Position numbers and translations under genes: made by a program. Positions 16,869 through 25,847 of a stretch of 64,000 nt of DNA are shown one piece after another (the stretch's first letter is position 1; each line of letters starts with the position of its first letter). The DNA is from Pseudomonas palleroniana (GTDB lineage Bacteria; Pseudomonadota; Gammaproteobacteria; Pseudomonadales; Pseudomonadaceae): NCBI RefSeq assembly GCF_003031675.1, contig NZ_PYWX01000032.1, positions 1-64,000 on the forward strand, in the 5' to 3' direction. The notes beneath the pieces were generated by a model that was given only the letters and a program-made list of their open reading frames with translations, was not told the origin of the DNA and did no database searches.

Positions 16869-18038
16869 CAGGCTGGCCAGCACCCAGCCGGTGATCCAGG
16901 CATGCACCACGGCAAACTCGCCGCTGACCTGCAACAACCCGCCGCACAGTGCATTGGCCGCGGCGCTGGCCAGGCCATAGCTGACCATGCTCAGGCTCAC
17001 CACCTGCAGGCTGTGCACCGGGTTCAGGCGGGCACTGAGGTAGGCCGCCATCAAGCCCCAGGACGGGAAATAAAACAGAGCGAACAAGGCGGCTGCCCAC
17101 ACACTGAGCAACAGGCTGGGATGGCCCAGCAGGCCGAGCATGGCCAGGCCGAAGGCACCGATACTCAGCGCCATGACCCTCAGCGCGCCCCAGCGATCGG
17201 CCAGCGCCCCGAGCAGCAGCCCGCCGACGGCGCCTCCGATGCCGATCAGCGTCCACAGCGTACCGGTCATGGTGGCGCTGGCCTGCAATTGATCGCTGGC
17301 AAACGCCGATAGAAAATTGAGAAACGGCCCACTGATCGCGCCGATAAACCCGCTGAGCAGCACAATCTGCAGGGCCACCGGTTGCTCAAGGCACAGGCGC
17401 AGCCATTGCCTGGCGACCTCGCTGAAGGTGGGCGGCGTCGCGGAGCGGGGCGCCTGCTCTGCGTGGGGCGCCAAGGCCCAGAGCGTCAGCAGGGTGACCA
17501 GCAGCGTCAAACCGGCGCAAATCAACCAGAATTGGCGCAAGGTCAAGCCCTGCAAGCCTGCAATCAGCAGCCCGTTCAAGCAGATTGCAAAGGCCGCTCC
17601 CGACGATGCCAACCCTAATACACGGCTACGGTGGCTGGCGGGGATCACCTCACGGGCCAAGGCTGCAATCGCGTTCCAGTTCGACACCGCGCACGCCGAC
17701 ACCAGTGCCAGGCACAGTGCAAACGGCAGCACCCACGGCGTGGCGACGGCCAGCGCCAGCAGGACCGGGCTCAATACGATCGTCAGGCGCACCATGGTGC
17801 GCGGGCTTACCCACGCGGCGGCAATGCCGCTGGCTATCGAAGCGCCCATGTAGAACAGTTGCAGCAGCGCGGCAATCAGCGCGGCCTGGCTGTAGCTCAA
17901 CTCAAATAACTCACGGATCTGCGGCAATAACGCCGAATACAGGAAAATACTGAAACCGTGGGTGGTTGCATTGCAGGCGGTGAACACAAGTGCCAGCAGC
18001 CCGATACTTCGTCGCGATGAGAAAGTTGTTGTCGACAT
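16806..18038 (-). CDS. MFS transporter
   Basis: 410 residues, 12 predicted helices, with the MFS pattern LGALADRWGALRVMAL around 255-270 in the second half. It starts FTACNATTHGFSIFLYSALLPQIRELF, a layout used by monocarboxylate/nitrate-type and uncharacterised efflux/uptake carriers. It is convergent with the LysR gene and overlaps it by 63 bp; its promoter faces the LysR gene at 18323. The substrate cannot be inferred beyond a small metabolite. Confidence 0.9.
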   Translation of the reverse strand: MSTTTFSSRRSIGLLALVFTACNATTHGFSIFLYSALLPQIRELFELSYSQAALIAALLQLFYMGASIASGIAAAWVSPRTMVRLTIVLSPVLLALAVATPWVLPFALCLALVSACAVSNWNAIAALAREVIPASHRSRVLGLASSGAAFAICLNGLLIAGLQGLTLRQFWLICAGLTLLVTLLTLWALAPHAEQAPRSATPPTFSEVARQWLRLCLEQPVALQIVLLSGFIGAISGPFLNFLSAFASDQLQASATMTGTLWTLIGIGGAVGGLLLGALADRWGALRVMALSIGAFGLAMLGLLGHPSLLLSVWAAALFALFYFPSWGLMAAYLSARLNPVHSLQVVSLSMVSYGLASAAANALCGGLLQVSGEFAVVHAWITGWVLASLLLLKRMARAKAVEVPVLPTP

Positions 18039-18322
18039 GCTGCGGCCCGAAGTTAATAAGTGAGTAAATTTTCAGCCAGACTAACTTTTGTGGCAGGTCA
18101 GTCACCAATGCTTAATTGTCTTAGTGTGCATGCGTAATACGCGTGCTATTTATTCGATAACGACGCTAACCGTCGAAAAACGACGCGGGAGATTAAAGCC
18201 GAGTGTTTTTCAGCGATGCTGGGTGCTACCGCTGAACTGATACAAAAAGGTATGTTGTGTGAAAATTTTCCTGCGGTGCCGTGGGAATTCGCTTCCTTGT
18301 CAGTTGCTGTCGAGTGCCCTCC

Positions 18323-19252
18323 ATGAAACGTAAAATGCCCGGTCTCAATGCCCTCAAAGCCTTCGAAGTCGCCGGCAGCACCGGCAGCTTTACCCGGGCG
18401 GCGGAATTGTTGAACGTGACCCAGAGCGCAGTCAGCCGCCAGGTGCGCCAGCTTGAAGAACAATTGGGCGAGAGTCTGCTGGAGCGCCGCCATCATCACC
18501 TTGAACTCACCAGCGCCGGGCGCGTGCTGCTGCGCGCGCTGCACCAGTCCTTCGACAAGATCGAGCTGACGGTGCGTAGCATCCAGCAGAAAACCCACTC
18601 CAACCGCCTGCACATCAACGCACCGCCGACGTTCACCAGTCGCTGGTTGATGCCGCGCCTGGGGCGCTTGCGTGAGGCGCATCCAGAGTTGGAACTGAGC
18701 ATTACCACGTGCTTGCAGGACAGCCTGGCGCAGACCAGTACGCTCGATTGCGCGATTCGGTTTGGCAATGGTGAGTGGGACGGGCTGGACAGTTCCTTGT
18801 TGATCCAGGAGCGGCATATCGCGGTGTGCGCGCCCTCGCTGTATGCCCGCGAATGCAGCGATGGCGTGGATCTGAATCGCATGACCTTGCTGCATGTGCT
18901 GGCCAATGAGGACCAGCGTTACCTGACCTGGAAGCACTGGCTGGATGCGGCGCGGATTCATGGGGTGGATACGCAGGGCGGGTATGAATTCGACCTGCTG
19001 GACCTGGCGATCCGGGCGGCGACGGATGGGTTGGGGATTACCATTGCGGATTGGCATATGGTCGCAGCGGAACTGGCCAGTGGGCAGTTGACGCAGGTGT
19101 TGAATGTGCATGTGGAGGGGCATCAGTCGTATTGGCTGGTGACCCGACCCGAGCAGACGGATATGCCGCAGTTGCAGGTGTTCGAGCGATGGTTGCAGGA
19201 GGAGATCTGGTTGGCGCAGCGGCAGTTGGAGCCGTCTACGGCGGCGGGTTGA
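18323..19252 (+). CDS. LysR-family transcriptional regulator (GcvA-like)
   Basis: 309 residues from the ATG at 18323 (MKRKMPGLNALKAFEV, the conserved family start). HTH with GSFTRAAELLNVTQSAVSRQVRQLEE at about 19-44; effector domain has INAPPTFTSRWLMPRL and CAIRFGNGEW, placing it in the same GcvA-like branch as the gene at 6006. It precedes the AldA/MFS/MLE/GMC genes on the same strand and is the likely regulator of that cluster. The 284-bp gap to the divergent MFS gene contains no other gene; I see only AT-rich promoter-like sequence in it. Confidence 0.92.
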   Translation: MKRKMPGLNALKAFEVAGSTGSFTRAAELLNVTQSAVSRQVRQLEEQLGESLLERRHHHLELTSAGRVLLRALHQSFDKIELTVRSIQQKTHSNRLHINAPPTFTSRWLMPRLGRLREAHPELELSITTCLQDSLAQTSTLDCAIRFGNGEWDGLDSSLLIQERHIAVCAPSLYARECSDGVDLNRMTLLHVLANEDQRYLTWKHWLDAARIHGVDTQGGYEFDLLDLAIRAATDGLGITIADWHMVAAELASGQLTQVLNVHVEGHQSYWLVTRPEQTDMPQLQVFERWLQEEIWLAQRQLEPSTAAG

Positions 19253-19344
19253 TTACCCCTAACCTGCATTTTTCGAATGTTACCCCACCCAATAAGTCGT
19301 TTGCCCGCCCTCCATACAACGACAAAACTGCATGTCACTCGCAA

Positions 19345-19352
19345 AACAACAA
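19345..19352 (+). promoter_or_regulatory. Putative Hfq/Crc CA motif before AldA-like gene
   Basis: AACAACAA, 15 bases before the ATG at 19368. Its position at the ribosome binding zone supports 19368 as the true start rather than 19332, and suggests Hfq/Crc catabolite repression. Motif exact, function inferred. Confidence 0.5.
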
Positions 19353-19367
19353 CGTTGGGCAAACCAC

Positions 19368-20792
19368 ATGCAATTCGAGCGCAATTTCTACAACGGCCAG
19401 TTCGTCGAACCGGCCAGCGATGCCCTGATCGCCGTCTACAACCCTGCCGATGAAACCCTCGCCGGTCACGTCAGTGCCGCCAGCGCCGACGAGGCCATCG
19501 CTGCCGTCGACGCGGCTGCCGTCGCCCAGAAAACCTGGGGCAAGCTCACCAGCATCGAGCGCGCCGAGCACCTTCGCGCCTTGGCCGATGCCCTGGACAG
19601 CCACGCCGTAGCCATCGGCACGGCCCTGGCCAGGGAGTCCGGTAAAAGCGTCAGCGACGCGAGCAACGAAGCACGCTACGCCGCGCAGATCACCCGTTAC
19701 CATGCCGAATGGGCGCGCCGTATCGAAGGCGAGATCATCCCCAGCGACACGCCGGACGAAAACCTGTTCCTGCAACGCGAACCGATTGGCGTGGTGGCTT
19801 GCCTGATTCCGTTCAACTATCCGGTGTATACCTTGCTGCGCAAGATCGCTCCGGCGTTGATCGCCGGTAACACGGTGGTGGTGCGCCCGAGCAACAACAC
19901 GCCGCTGTCGGCGTTTGAAATCGCCAGAGCGGTGATCAATGCCGGGATTCCAGCCGGTGTGATCAACATCCTGACCATGGATCACGCCACCGCAGCCAGC
20001 GTCTGCACGCACAAGGCGGTCGGCCTGATTACCCTCACCGGCAGCGTGAATGCCGGGCGTACCGTGCTCGATTACTGCAAGGCCAATATCGCCAAGCCGT
20101 CCCTGGAACTGGGCGGCAAGACGCCGGCGATCATCGAAGCCGATGCCGACCTGGAAAAGGCCGCCAGCGCCATCGTCGCGTCCAAGACCACGCACTGCGG
20201 CCAGCTGTGTACGGCGGTGGAGCGGGTGTATGTGCACGAGGCTGTCCATGACGCGTTCCTCGCACTGCTGAAAACCAAAATCAGCGCAGTGAAATTCGGC
20301 GACCGTGCCAACGACGAAAGCCTGATGGGCCCGCTGGCCAACGCCAGTTCCCGCAAGAATATTCACGCCATGGTCGAGCGCGCCGTTGCCGCCGGTGCTG
20401 TACTGGAAACAGGCGGCGTGCTGCCCGACGGCCCTGGGTATTTCTATCCGCCGACCTTGCTCAGCCATTGCCGCCAGGACATGGAAATCATCCAGGAAGA
20501 AATCTTCGGCCCGGTGCTGCCGGTGCTCAAGTACCGCGACATCGATGAGGCGCTGGCGATGGCCAACGACCACCAGTTCGGTCTGTCGTCGGTGCTTTAC
20601 ACCGAGAACTACCGCACGGCAATGAAGGTGGCGAATGCGATCGAGGCCGGCGAGTTGTATGTCAATCGGACCCCGGCGGACCCCTACCAGGGTTTCCACG
20701 CCGGATGGAAACGCTCAGGGCTGGGCGGCGACGACGGCAAGCACGGGATGCTGGAGTTCACCCAGACCCGCTTGGTGGTCATGAAGTACTGA
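19368..20792 (+). CDS. Aldehyde dehydrogenase, AldA (lactaldehyde/glycolaldehyde) type
   Basis: 474 residues. The pattern follows AldA: YHAEWARRIEGEIIPSD, base Glu in LELGGKTPAI near 248, nucleophile Cys in THCGQLCTAVERVYV near 283, and the C-terminal GFHAGWKRSGLGGDDGKHG that is characteristic of lactaldehyde/glycolaldehyde dehydrogenases. The ATG at 19368 (MQFERNFYNGQF) fits the family N-terminus; an in-frame ATG at 19332 adds 12 residues. It lies 115 bp after the LysR gene and starts a run of four plus-strand genes. It probably oxidises the aldehyde produced by the GMC oxidoreductase. Confidence 0.9.
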   Translation: MQFERNFYNGQFVEPASDALIAVYNPADETLAGHVSAASADEAIAAVDAAAVAQKTWGKLTSIERAEHLRALADALDSHAVAIGTALARESGKSVSDASNEARYAAQITRYHAEWARRIEGEIIPSDTPDENLFLQREPIGVVACLIPFNYPVYTLLRKIAPALIAGNTVVVRPSNNTPLSAFEIARAVINAGIPAGVINILTMDHATAASVCTHKAVGLITLTGSVNAGRTVLDYCKANIAKPSLELGGKTPAIIEADADLEKAASAIVASKTTHCGQLCTAVERVYVHEAVHDAFLALLKTKISAVKFGDRANDESLMGPLANASSRKNIHAMVERAVAAGAVLETGGVLPDGPGYFYPPTLLSHCRQDMEIIQEEIFGPVLPVLKYRDIDEALAMANDHQFGLSSVLYTENYRTAMKVANAIEAGELYVNRTPADPYQGFHAGWKRSGLGGDDGKHGMLEFTQTRLVVMKY

Positions 20793-20867
20793 GCCACGCA
20801 CACCGCTGCACCTTTAATAAAAACAATTATCAGGGCACCCGCGCATCGGGCGCCCGAGGTCTACACG

Positions 20868-22178
20868 ATGTCCAAGCCTGCACCTGTTGCCCAGGGTTCC
20901 GTTGCCGTGTCCGCGGCAAGCAGCGACAAAGCCAGTCGCTATTTCCAACTGCTATTACTGGTACTGGCGGCGGGGGCGATCTACCCGATCCTCTACCTGC
21001 GCCAGGTCTACCAGACCACCATGCTCGATGTGTTCCAGATCAACCACAGCGAGCTGGGTTACCTGTACTCCATGCTCGGCACGGTTTTTTTGCTCAGCTA
21101 CTTGCCCAGCGGTTGGCTGGCCGACCGTTTGCCGCCGCGCTTTTTGATCTTCTTCTCGCTGGTCGCGACCGGTGCATTGGGCTTGTGGTACGCCAGCGTG
21201 CCGTCGATGACCGGCTTGATGATCATCTTCGGCTGCTGGGGGCTGACCACCGGCCTGACCTTTTGGGCCTCGGTGCTCAAGCGCGTGAAGATGATTGCGC
21301 ACCCCTCTGAGCAGGGCCGTTTCTTTGGCATTCTCGACGGCGGGCGCGGCCTGGTGGAAGCCTTGTTGGCGACCGTGGCCCTGGGTCTGTTTGCCTATGC
21401 CACCGAAACGCAAAGCCGGTCGGCGGCTGAAGGTTTCAAGCAGGTGGTGTACCTGTACTCGTTTATCTGCATCGCCATCGGCTGCGGATTGGTGTTGCTC
21501 AAAGACCCCAAGTCCCTGGCCGAAACGGCAGCGGTGGAGAAGGGCAAGTTCAACCTGATCACCGACCTGACGACATTGGTGAAGATCCCTGAACTGTGGC
21601 TGGTGACCGCCATCGTGTTCTGCGGTTACCACATGTTCTGGGCCACCTACAGTTTTTCCGACTACCTGCAAGGCAGCGGCATGACCGCCGTGATGGCCGG
21701 CACCATCACGACCATCAAGCTGTGGATGCGCCCCATCGGCGGCATCGGTGGCGGTTGGCTGGGGGACAAGTTCTCGAACATTTCGGTGCTGATTGTCGCG
21801 TTGGTGCTGGTGACCCTGGCCATGCTCGGGCTGATCGTCTTCCCTGCGTTCAACAGCCTGGGCCTGCTGATCGGCACGGTGATCTTTATCGGACTGATGA
21901 CCTACGCGATTCGCGGCCTGTACTGGGCGATCCTCGACAGCTGCGACATCCCGCTACGCATCACCGGCCTGGCCATCGGCATTGTGTCGGTGGTGGGTTA
22001 CTTGCCAGACACCTTTATCCCCTTGATCAACGGCTACTTGACCGAGACCTACCCGGGCAAGGCCGGCTACACCCTGTATTTCGGCTACATCGCCTTTATC
22101 GGCGTGCTCGGGACCCTGGCGGCCCTGACCTTGCGCGCCCGGATCAACCGTAAAAAATTCAACCGGACAGGTGCCTGA
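20868..22178 (+). CDS. MFS transporter, organophosphate/sugar-derivative group
   Basis: 436 residues with 12 helices. The helix 2-3 loop reads LPSGWLADRLPPRFLIFFS and the N-half has LRQVYQTTMLDVFQINHSELG, resembling the UhpC/YihN-like carriers of sugars and sugar acids. It ends one base before the ATG of the enolase-superfamily gene, so the two are co-transcribed. Its leader contains AATAAAAACAA (20816-20826). It probably imports the substrate of the neighbouring dehydratase-like and oxidoreductase enzymes. Confidence 0.9.
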   Translation: MSKPAPVAQGSVAVSAASSDKASRYFQLLLLVLAAGAIYPILYLRQVYQTTMLDVFQINHSELGYLYSMLGTVFLLSYLPSGWLADRLPPRFLIFFSLVATGALGLWYASVPSMTGLMIIFGCWGLTTGLTFWASVLKRVKMIAHPSEQGRFFGILDGGRGLVEALLATVALGLFAYATETQSRSAAEGFKQVVYLYSFICIAIGCGLVLLKDPKSLAETAAVEKGKFNLITDLTTLVKIPELWLVTAIVFCGYHMFWATYSFSDYLQGSGMTAVMAGTITTIKLWMRPIGGIGGGWLGDKFSNISVLIVALVLVTLAMLGLIVFPAFNSLGLLIGTVIFIGLMTYAIRGLYWAILDSCDIPLRITGLAIGIVSVVGYLPDTFIPLINGYLTETYPGKAGYTLYFGYIAFIGVLGTLAALTLRARINRKKFNRTGA

Positions 22179-22179
22179 G

Positions 22180-23397
22180 ATGAAAATCGTCGCCCTTGAA
22201 ACCCATATCGTTGCCGTACCACCGCCGCACATTGGCGGGATGTACTGGCTGTTCGTCAAGCTCAAGACCGACTGTGGCATTGAAGGCGTCGGCGAGATTT
22301 ACGCCGCCACCTTCGGCCCCAAGGCCATGCTGCCGATCATTGAGGATGTGTTCGAGCGTTATCTGCTCAACCATGACCCACACCACATCGAGCGGTTTTT
22401 CCGTCAGGCCTATTCTAGCGGCTTCACCCAGCGCCCGGACCTGACCATGATGGGCGTGGTCAGCGGCCTGGAAATGGCCTGCTGGGACATCATCGGCAAG
22501 GCCGCCAACAAGCCGGTCTACGAGTTGCTGGGTGGCAAGGTCAACGAGCGCTTGCGTTCCTACACCTACCTGTACCCGGTCAACAGCAAGGGCGAGTATG
22601 ACTATGACGACCCGGACCTGGCGGCCGAATGCGCCATCGAGAACATGAACAAAGGCTTTACCGCGCTGAAGTTCGACCCGGCCGGACCGTACACCGCTTA
22701 TTCCGGTCACCAGGTCTCCCTGCAAGTGCTGGAGCGTTGCGAGACTTTCTGCCGCAAGATCCGTGAGGCGGTGGGTGACCGGTGCGACCTGCTGTTTGGT
22801 ACGCACGGGCAGATGGTGCCGTCGTCGGCTATCCGCCTGGCCAAGCGTCTGGAGAAATACGACCCGCTGTGGTTCGAAGAACCGGTGCCGCCAGGCCAGG
22901 AAGACGCGATGGCCCAGGTTGCGGCCAAGACCAGCATCCCCATTGCCACTGGGGAGCGCCTGACCACCAAGTACGAATTTTTCAAGCTGCTGCAAGCGGG
23001 CGGCGCTTCGATTCTGCAAATGAACGTGGCGCGCTGTGGCGGGCTGCTGGAAGCCAAGAAGATCGCGAGCATGGCCGAGGCTTATTACGCGCAGATCGCG
23101 CCTCACCTTTACAACGGGCCGATTGGCGCGGCGGCGAGTTTCCAACTGGCGACCTGTACGCCGAATTTCCTGATCCAGGAAAGCATCATGACCTGGGGTG
23201 GTTTCCACGCCGAGGTGCTGACCAGGCCGCTGCACTGGGAAGACGGCTACATCATCCCGTCCACCGAACCCGGGCTTGGCGTGGAGCTGAATATGGACGT
23301 GGTGCGCAAGCACACGCCGTATACCGGCGAACGCCTGCACCTGCAAATGGCGCCAACCCCGGCTGACGTCAAAGACACTTCGCCCGCCAAGGGCTAA
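22180..23397 (+). CDS. Mandelate racemase/muconate lactonizing enzyme family protein (acid-sugar dehydratase-like)
   Basis: 405 residues, enolase superfamily. Start ATG 22180 lies one base after the MFS stop; GTG 22171 is an alternative. Visible active-site elements: K164 in ALKFDPAG, H209 in FGTHGQ, metal Glu in WFEEPVPP (233/234) and E259 in ATGERL, and the base H309 in IAPHLYNG. Compared with D-galactonate dehydratase, the usual first metal-ligand Asp (VDFHGR) is replaced by Gly207. Overall it best resembles sugar-acid dehydratases of this family, but with an altered metal site. It fits a pathway for a sugar alcohol or sugar acid with the GMC and AldA-like enzymes. Confidence 0.9.
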   Translation: MKIVALETHIVAVPPPHIGGMYWLFVKLKTDCGIEGVGEIYAATFGPKAMLPIIEDVFERYLLNHDPHHIERFFRQAYSSGFTQRPDLTMMGVVSGLEMACWDIIGKAANKPVYELLGGKVNERLRSYTYLYPVNSKGEYDYDDPDLAAECAIENMNKGFTALKFDPAGPYTAYSGHQVSLQVLERCETFCRKIREAVGDRCDLLFGTHGQMVPSSAIRLAKRLEKYDPLWFEEPVPPGQEDAMAQVAAKTSIPIATGERLTTKYEFFKLLQAGGASILQMNVARCGGLLEAKKIASMAEAYYAQIAPHLYNGPIGAAASFQLATCTPNFLIQESIMTWGGFHAEVLTRPLHWEDGYIIPSTEPGLGVELNMDVVRKHTPYTGERLHLQMAPTPADVKDTSPAKG

Positions 23398-23421
23398 AAA
23401 CGACTTATGCGGTAACCGTGA

Positions 23422-25032
23422 ATGACATATGACTACATCATCGCCGGTGCTGGCGCCGCAGGCTGTGTCCTGGCCAACCGGCTGTCCGCTTCGGGCAAAT
23501 ACTCGGTGTTGCTGCTCGAAGCCGGCGGCAAGGACAGTTCCTGGTGGTTCAAGATCCCGGTCGGTTTCGCCAAGATGTATTACAACCCGACCTTCAACTG
23601 GATGTACTACAGCCAGCCGCAAAAGCAGTTGGCCGATCGGGCTATCTATGCGCCTCGCGGCAAGGTACAGGGTGGCTCGGGCTCGATCAACGCAATGATC
23701 TACGTGCGCGGCCAGGCCCATGACTTCAATGACTGGGCGGCGAATGGCAACGACGGCTGGAGTTTTGCGGACGTGCTGCCGTACTTTCGCAAGCTGGAAA
23801 ACCACCCCTTGGGTGACACCGAGTATCACGGTGGCAGTGGCCCCATCAGCATCACACCGATGAAGGGCCATACCCACCCGATTTGCGACGTGTTTCTCAA
23901 GGGCTGCGAGCAACTCGGTTATGGCTTGAGCGATGACTTCAACGGCCCGAACTTTGAAGGCGCGGGCCTGTATGACGTCAACACGCGCAATGGCGAGCGC
24001 TGCTCCAGCAGTTTTGCGCACCTGCATCCGGCGCTCGGCCGTACCAATTTGACGGTGGAACTGCACGCATTGGTCGACCGCGTGCTGTTCGACGACCAGC
24101 AACGCGCCACGGGCATCAGCGTGACCCAGCACGGCGTGGCCCGCACCTTTACCGCACGCAAGGAGGTCATCCTGTGTGCCGGTGCGGTGGACACGCCGAA
24201 AATCCTGCAATTGTCCGGTGTGGCGGATCAACAACTGCTCGCTGAACACAATATCTCACTGGTCAAGCACCTGCCGGCCGTGGGCGAAAACCTGCAGGAT
24301 CACCTGTGCGTCAGCTACTACTACAAGGCCAATATCCCGACGCTGAACGACCAACTCAGCTCGCTGTTCGGCCAACTGAAGCTGGGCCTCAAGTACCTGT
24401 TCACGCGAAAGGGCGCGCTGGCGATGAGCGTCAACCAGGCCGGTGGGTTCTTCCGTGGAAACGCCGAGCAGGCTGACCCGAACCTGCAGCTGTACTTCAA
24501 CCCGCTGTCCTACCAGATTCCGAAAAACAACAAGGCCAGCCTCAAGCCCGAGCCGTACTCCGGATTCCTGCTGTGCTTCAATCCGTGTCGGCCCACCAGT
24601 CGCGGCACCATCCGCATAGCCTCGAAAAACCCGCGTGATGCAGCGCTGATCGACCCCAACTACCTGAGCACCCAGAAGGACATCGACGAGGTGATCCAGG
24701 GCAGTCGATTGATGCGCAAGATCATGCAGGCGCCTGCGCTCAAGGGCATCACGGTGGCCGAGGTTCTACCCGGCGCGGCGGTGCAGAGCGATGAGCAGAT
24801 GCTGCAATACTTTCGCGAAAACAGCGGCTCGATCTACCACCTCTGCGGCTCATGCGCCATGGGCTCGGACCCGCGTACATCGGTGGTGGACAAGCGCTTG
24901 AAGGTGCATGGACTGGACGGATTACGCATTGTCGATGCGTCGATCTTCCCGAATGTGACTTCGGGCAATACCCATGCGGCGGTGTTGATGGTGGCGGAGA
25001 AGGGCGCGGATCTGATTTTGCAGGATGCTTGA
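23422..25032 (+). CDS. GMC-family FAD oxidoreductase (choline/alcohol dehydrogenase-like)
   Basis: 536 residues, the usual GMC length. N-terminal FAD motif YDYIIAGAGAAGCVLANRL, GMC signature GKVQGGSGSINAMIYVRG near 82-99, second signature near 255 (GAVDTPKILQLSG), and C-terminal HLCGSCAMG and GNTHAAVLMVAEKGADLI with the active-site His. It oxidises an alcohol to an aldehyde (choline dehydrogenase, other alcohols). It follows the enolase-superfamily gene by 24 bp. Paired with the AldA-like dehydrogenase it gives alcohol to aldehyde to acid. The preceding short gap contains a GTGA at the ribosome site rather than a strong SD. Confidence 0.93.
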   Translation: MTYDYIIAGAGAAGCVLANRLSASGKYSVLLLEAGGKDSSWWFKIPVGFAKMYYNPTFNWMYYSQPQKQLADRAIYAPRGKVQGGSGSINAMIYVRGQAHDFNDWAANGNDGWSFADVLPYFRKLENHPLGDTEYHGGSGPISITPMKGHTHPICDVFLKGCEQLGYGLSDDFNGPNFEGAGLYDVNTRNGERCSSSFAHLHPALGRTNLTVELHALVDRVLFDDQQRATGISVTQHGVARTFTARKEVILCAGAVDTPKILQLSGVADQQLLAEHNISLVKHLPAVGENLQDHLCVSYYYKANIPTLNDQLSSLFGQLKLGLKYLFTRKGALAMSVNQAGGFFRGNAEQADPNLQLYFNPLSYQIPKNNKASLKPEPYSGFLLCFNPCRPTSRGTIRIASKNPRDAALIDPNYLSTQKDIDEVIQGSRLMRKIMQAPALKGITVAEVLPGAAVQSDEQMLQYFRENSGSIYHLCGSCAMGSDPRTSVVDKRLKVHGLDGLRIVDASIFPNVTSGNTHAAVLMVAEKGADLILQDA

Positions 25033-25061
25033 GGCATTCCCGACACCGATGCACCAGGGGC

Positions 25062-25106
25062 AATGCCAGCCACAGTGACAGCGTTGCGCCTCGCCTGGCT
25101 GGCATT
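25062..25106. terminator. Inverted repeat between convergent GMC and ssuB-like genes
   Basis: aatgccagcca (25062-25072) and tggctggcatt (25096-25106) form a perfect 11-bp stem with a 23-base loop, centred in the 98-bp convergent gap. There is no clear U-tract on either side, so it may act as a bidirectional transcript end or just protect 3' ends. Confidence 0.4.
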
Positions 25107-25130
25107 AGGGCCCGACCGCCCACTACTGGA

Positions 25131-25847
25131 TCAGATCACGTGCGCTCGCTGCAATTGCGTCAGGGACAACGCTTTGAGCTGCGCCAGCATTGGATCACGG
25201 CGGTCTCTGGGGTGCGGCAGGTCCACCGCCAATGCCTGGCGAATGCTGCTTGGCCGGTTGCCCATCACCAGCACCCGATCACTCAAGTACAGCGCCTCGT
25301 CCACATCGTGGGTGACCAACAGCAACGCGATGGCGTGGTGCTCGGCCAGTTGCAGCAGCAAGTCCTGCAGCTTCATGCGGGTAAACGCATCCACCGCGCT
25401 GAACGGCTCATCCAGCAGCAAGACCTGCGGTCGCGAATACAGGCCACGGGCGATGGCCACTCGTTGCGCCATGCCCCCGGACAATGCCTTGGGCAGCGCC
25501 TGGGCAAAGCCCTTGAGGCCGACTTCCTCGATCAATTGCGTGACCCAGGCTTTATCGTAGTGGTTGTCGTCGCTGAAACCGATGTTCTGCTCCACCGTCA
25601 GCCAGGGCATCAGGCGCGGTTCCTGGAACACAAATGCGACTTCTCCATCCGGGCTGCGCAGTTCACCCTGATAGTCCTTGTCCAGCCCGGCGACGATACG
25701 CAACAGCGTACTTTTGCCACAGCCGCTTGGCCCCAGCAGGCTCACGGTTTCGCGAGGTTGCAAGGCCAGACTCACGTCGCTCAACACCACGGTGTCGCTG
25801 AAGCTCTTTCGCTCCACGCGCATATCCAATAACGGCGATGCAGTCAC
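25131..25847 (-). CDS. ABC transporter ATP-binding protein, SsuB/TauB type
   Basis: 238 residues from a GTG at 25847 that has AGGAGCGGAG just upstream and overlaps the permease stop by 4 bases (GTGA). The longer ATG start at 25883 would lie well inside the permease gene. Walker A GPSGCGKSTLLR near 38, signature LSGGMAQRVAIAR near 124, Walker B VLLLDEPFSAVD near 146. The short form and GEVAFVFQEPRLMPWLTVEQN are typical of sulfonate/nitrate/taurine importers. It drives the two following components. Confidence 0.93.
   Translation of the reverse strand: MTASPLLDMRVERKSFSDTVVLSDVSLALQPRETVSLLGPSGCGKSTLLRIVAGLDKDYQGELRSPDGEVAFVFQEPRLMPWLTVEQNIGFSDDNHYDKAWVTQLIEEVGLKGFAQALPKALSGGMAQRVAIARGLYSRPQVLLLDEPFSAVDAFTRMKLQDLLLQLAEHHAIALLLVTHDVDEALYLSDRVLVMGNRPSSIRQALAVDLPHPRDRRDPMLAQLKALSLTQLQRAHVI

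Noticed and set aside
22159..24249. 696-codon minus-strand ORF
   Set aside because: Antisense of the enolase-superfamily and GMC genes, both with clear motifs.
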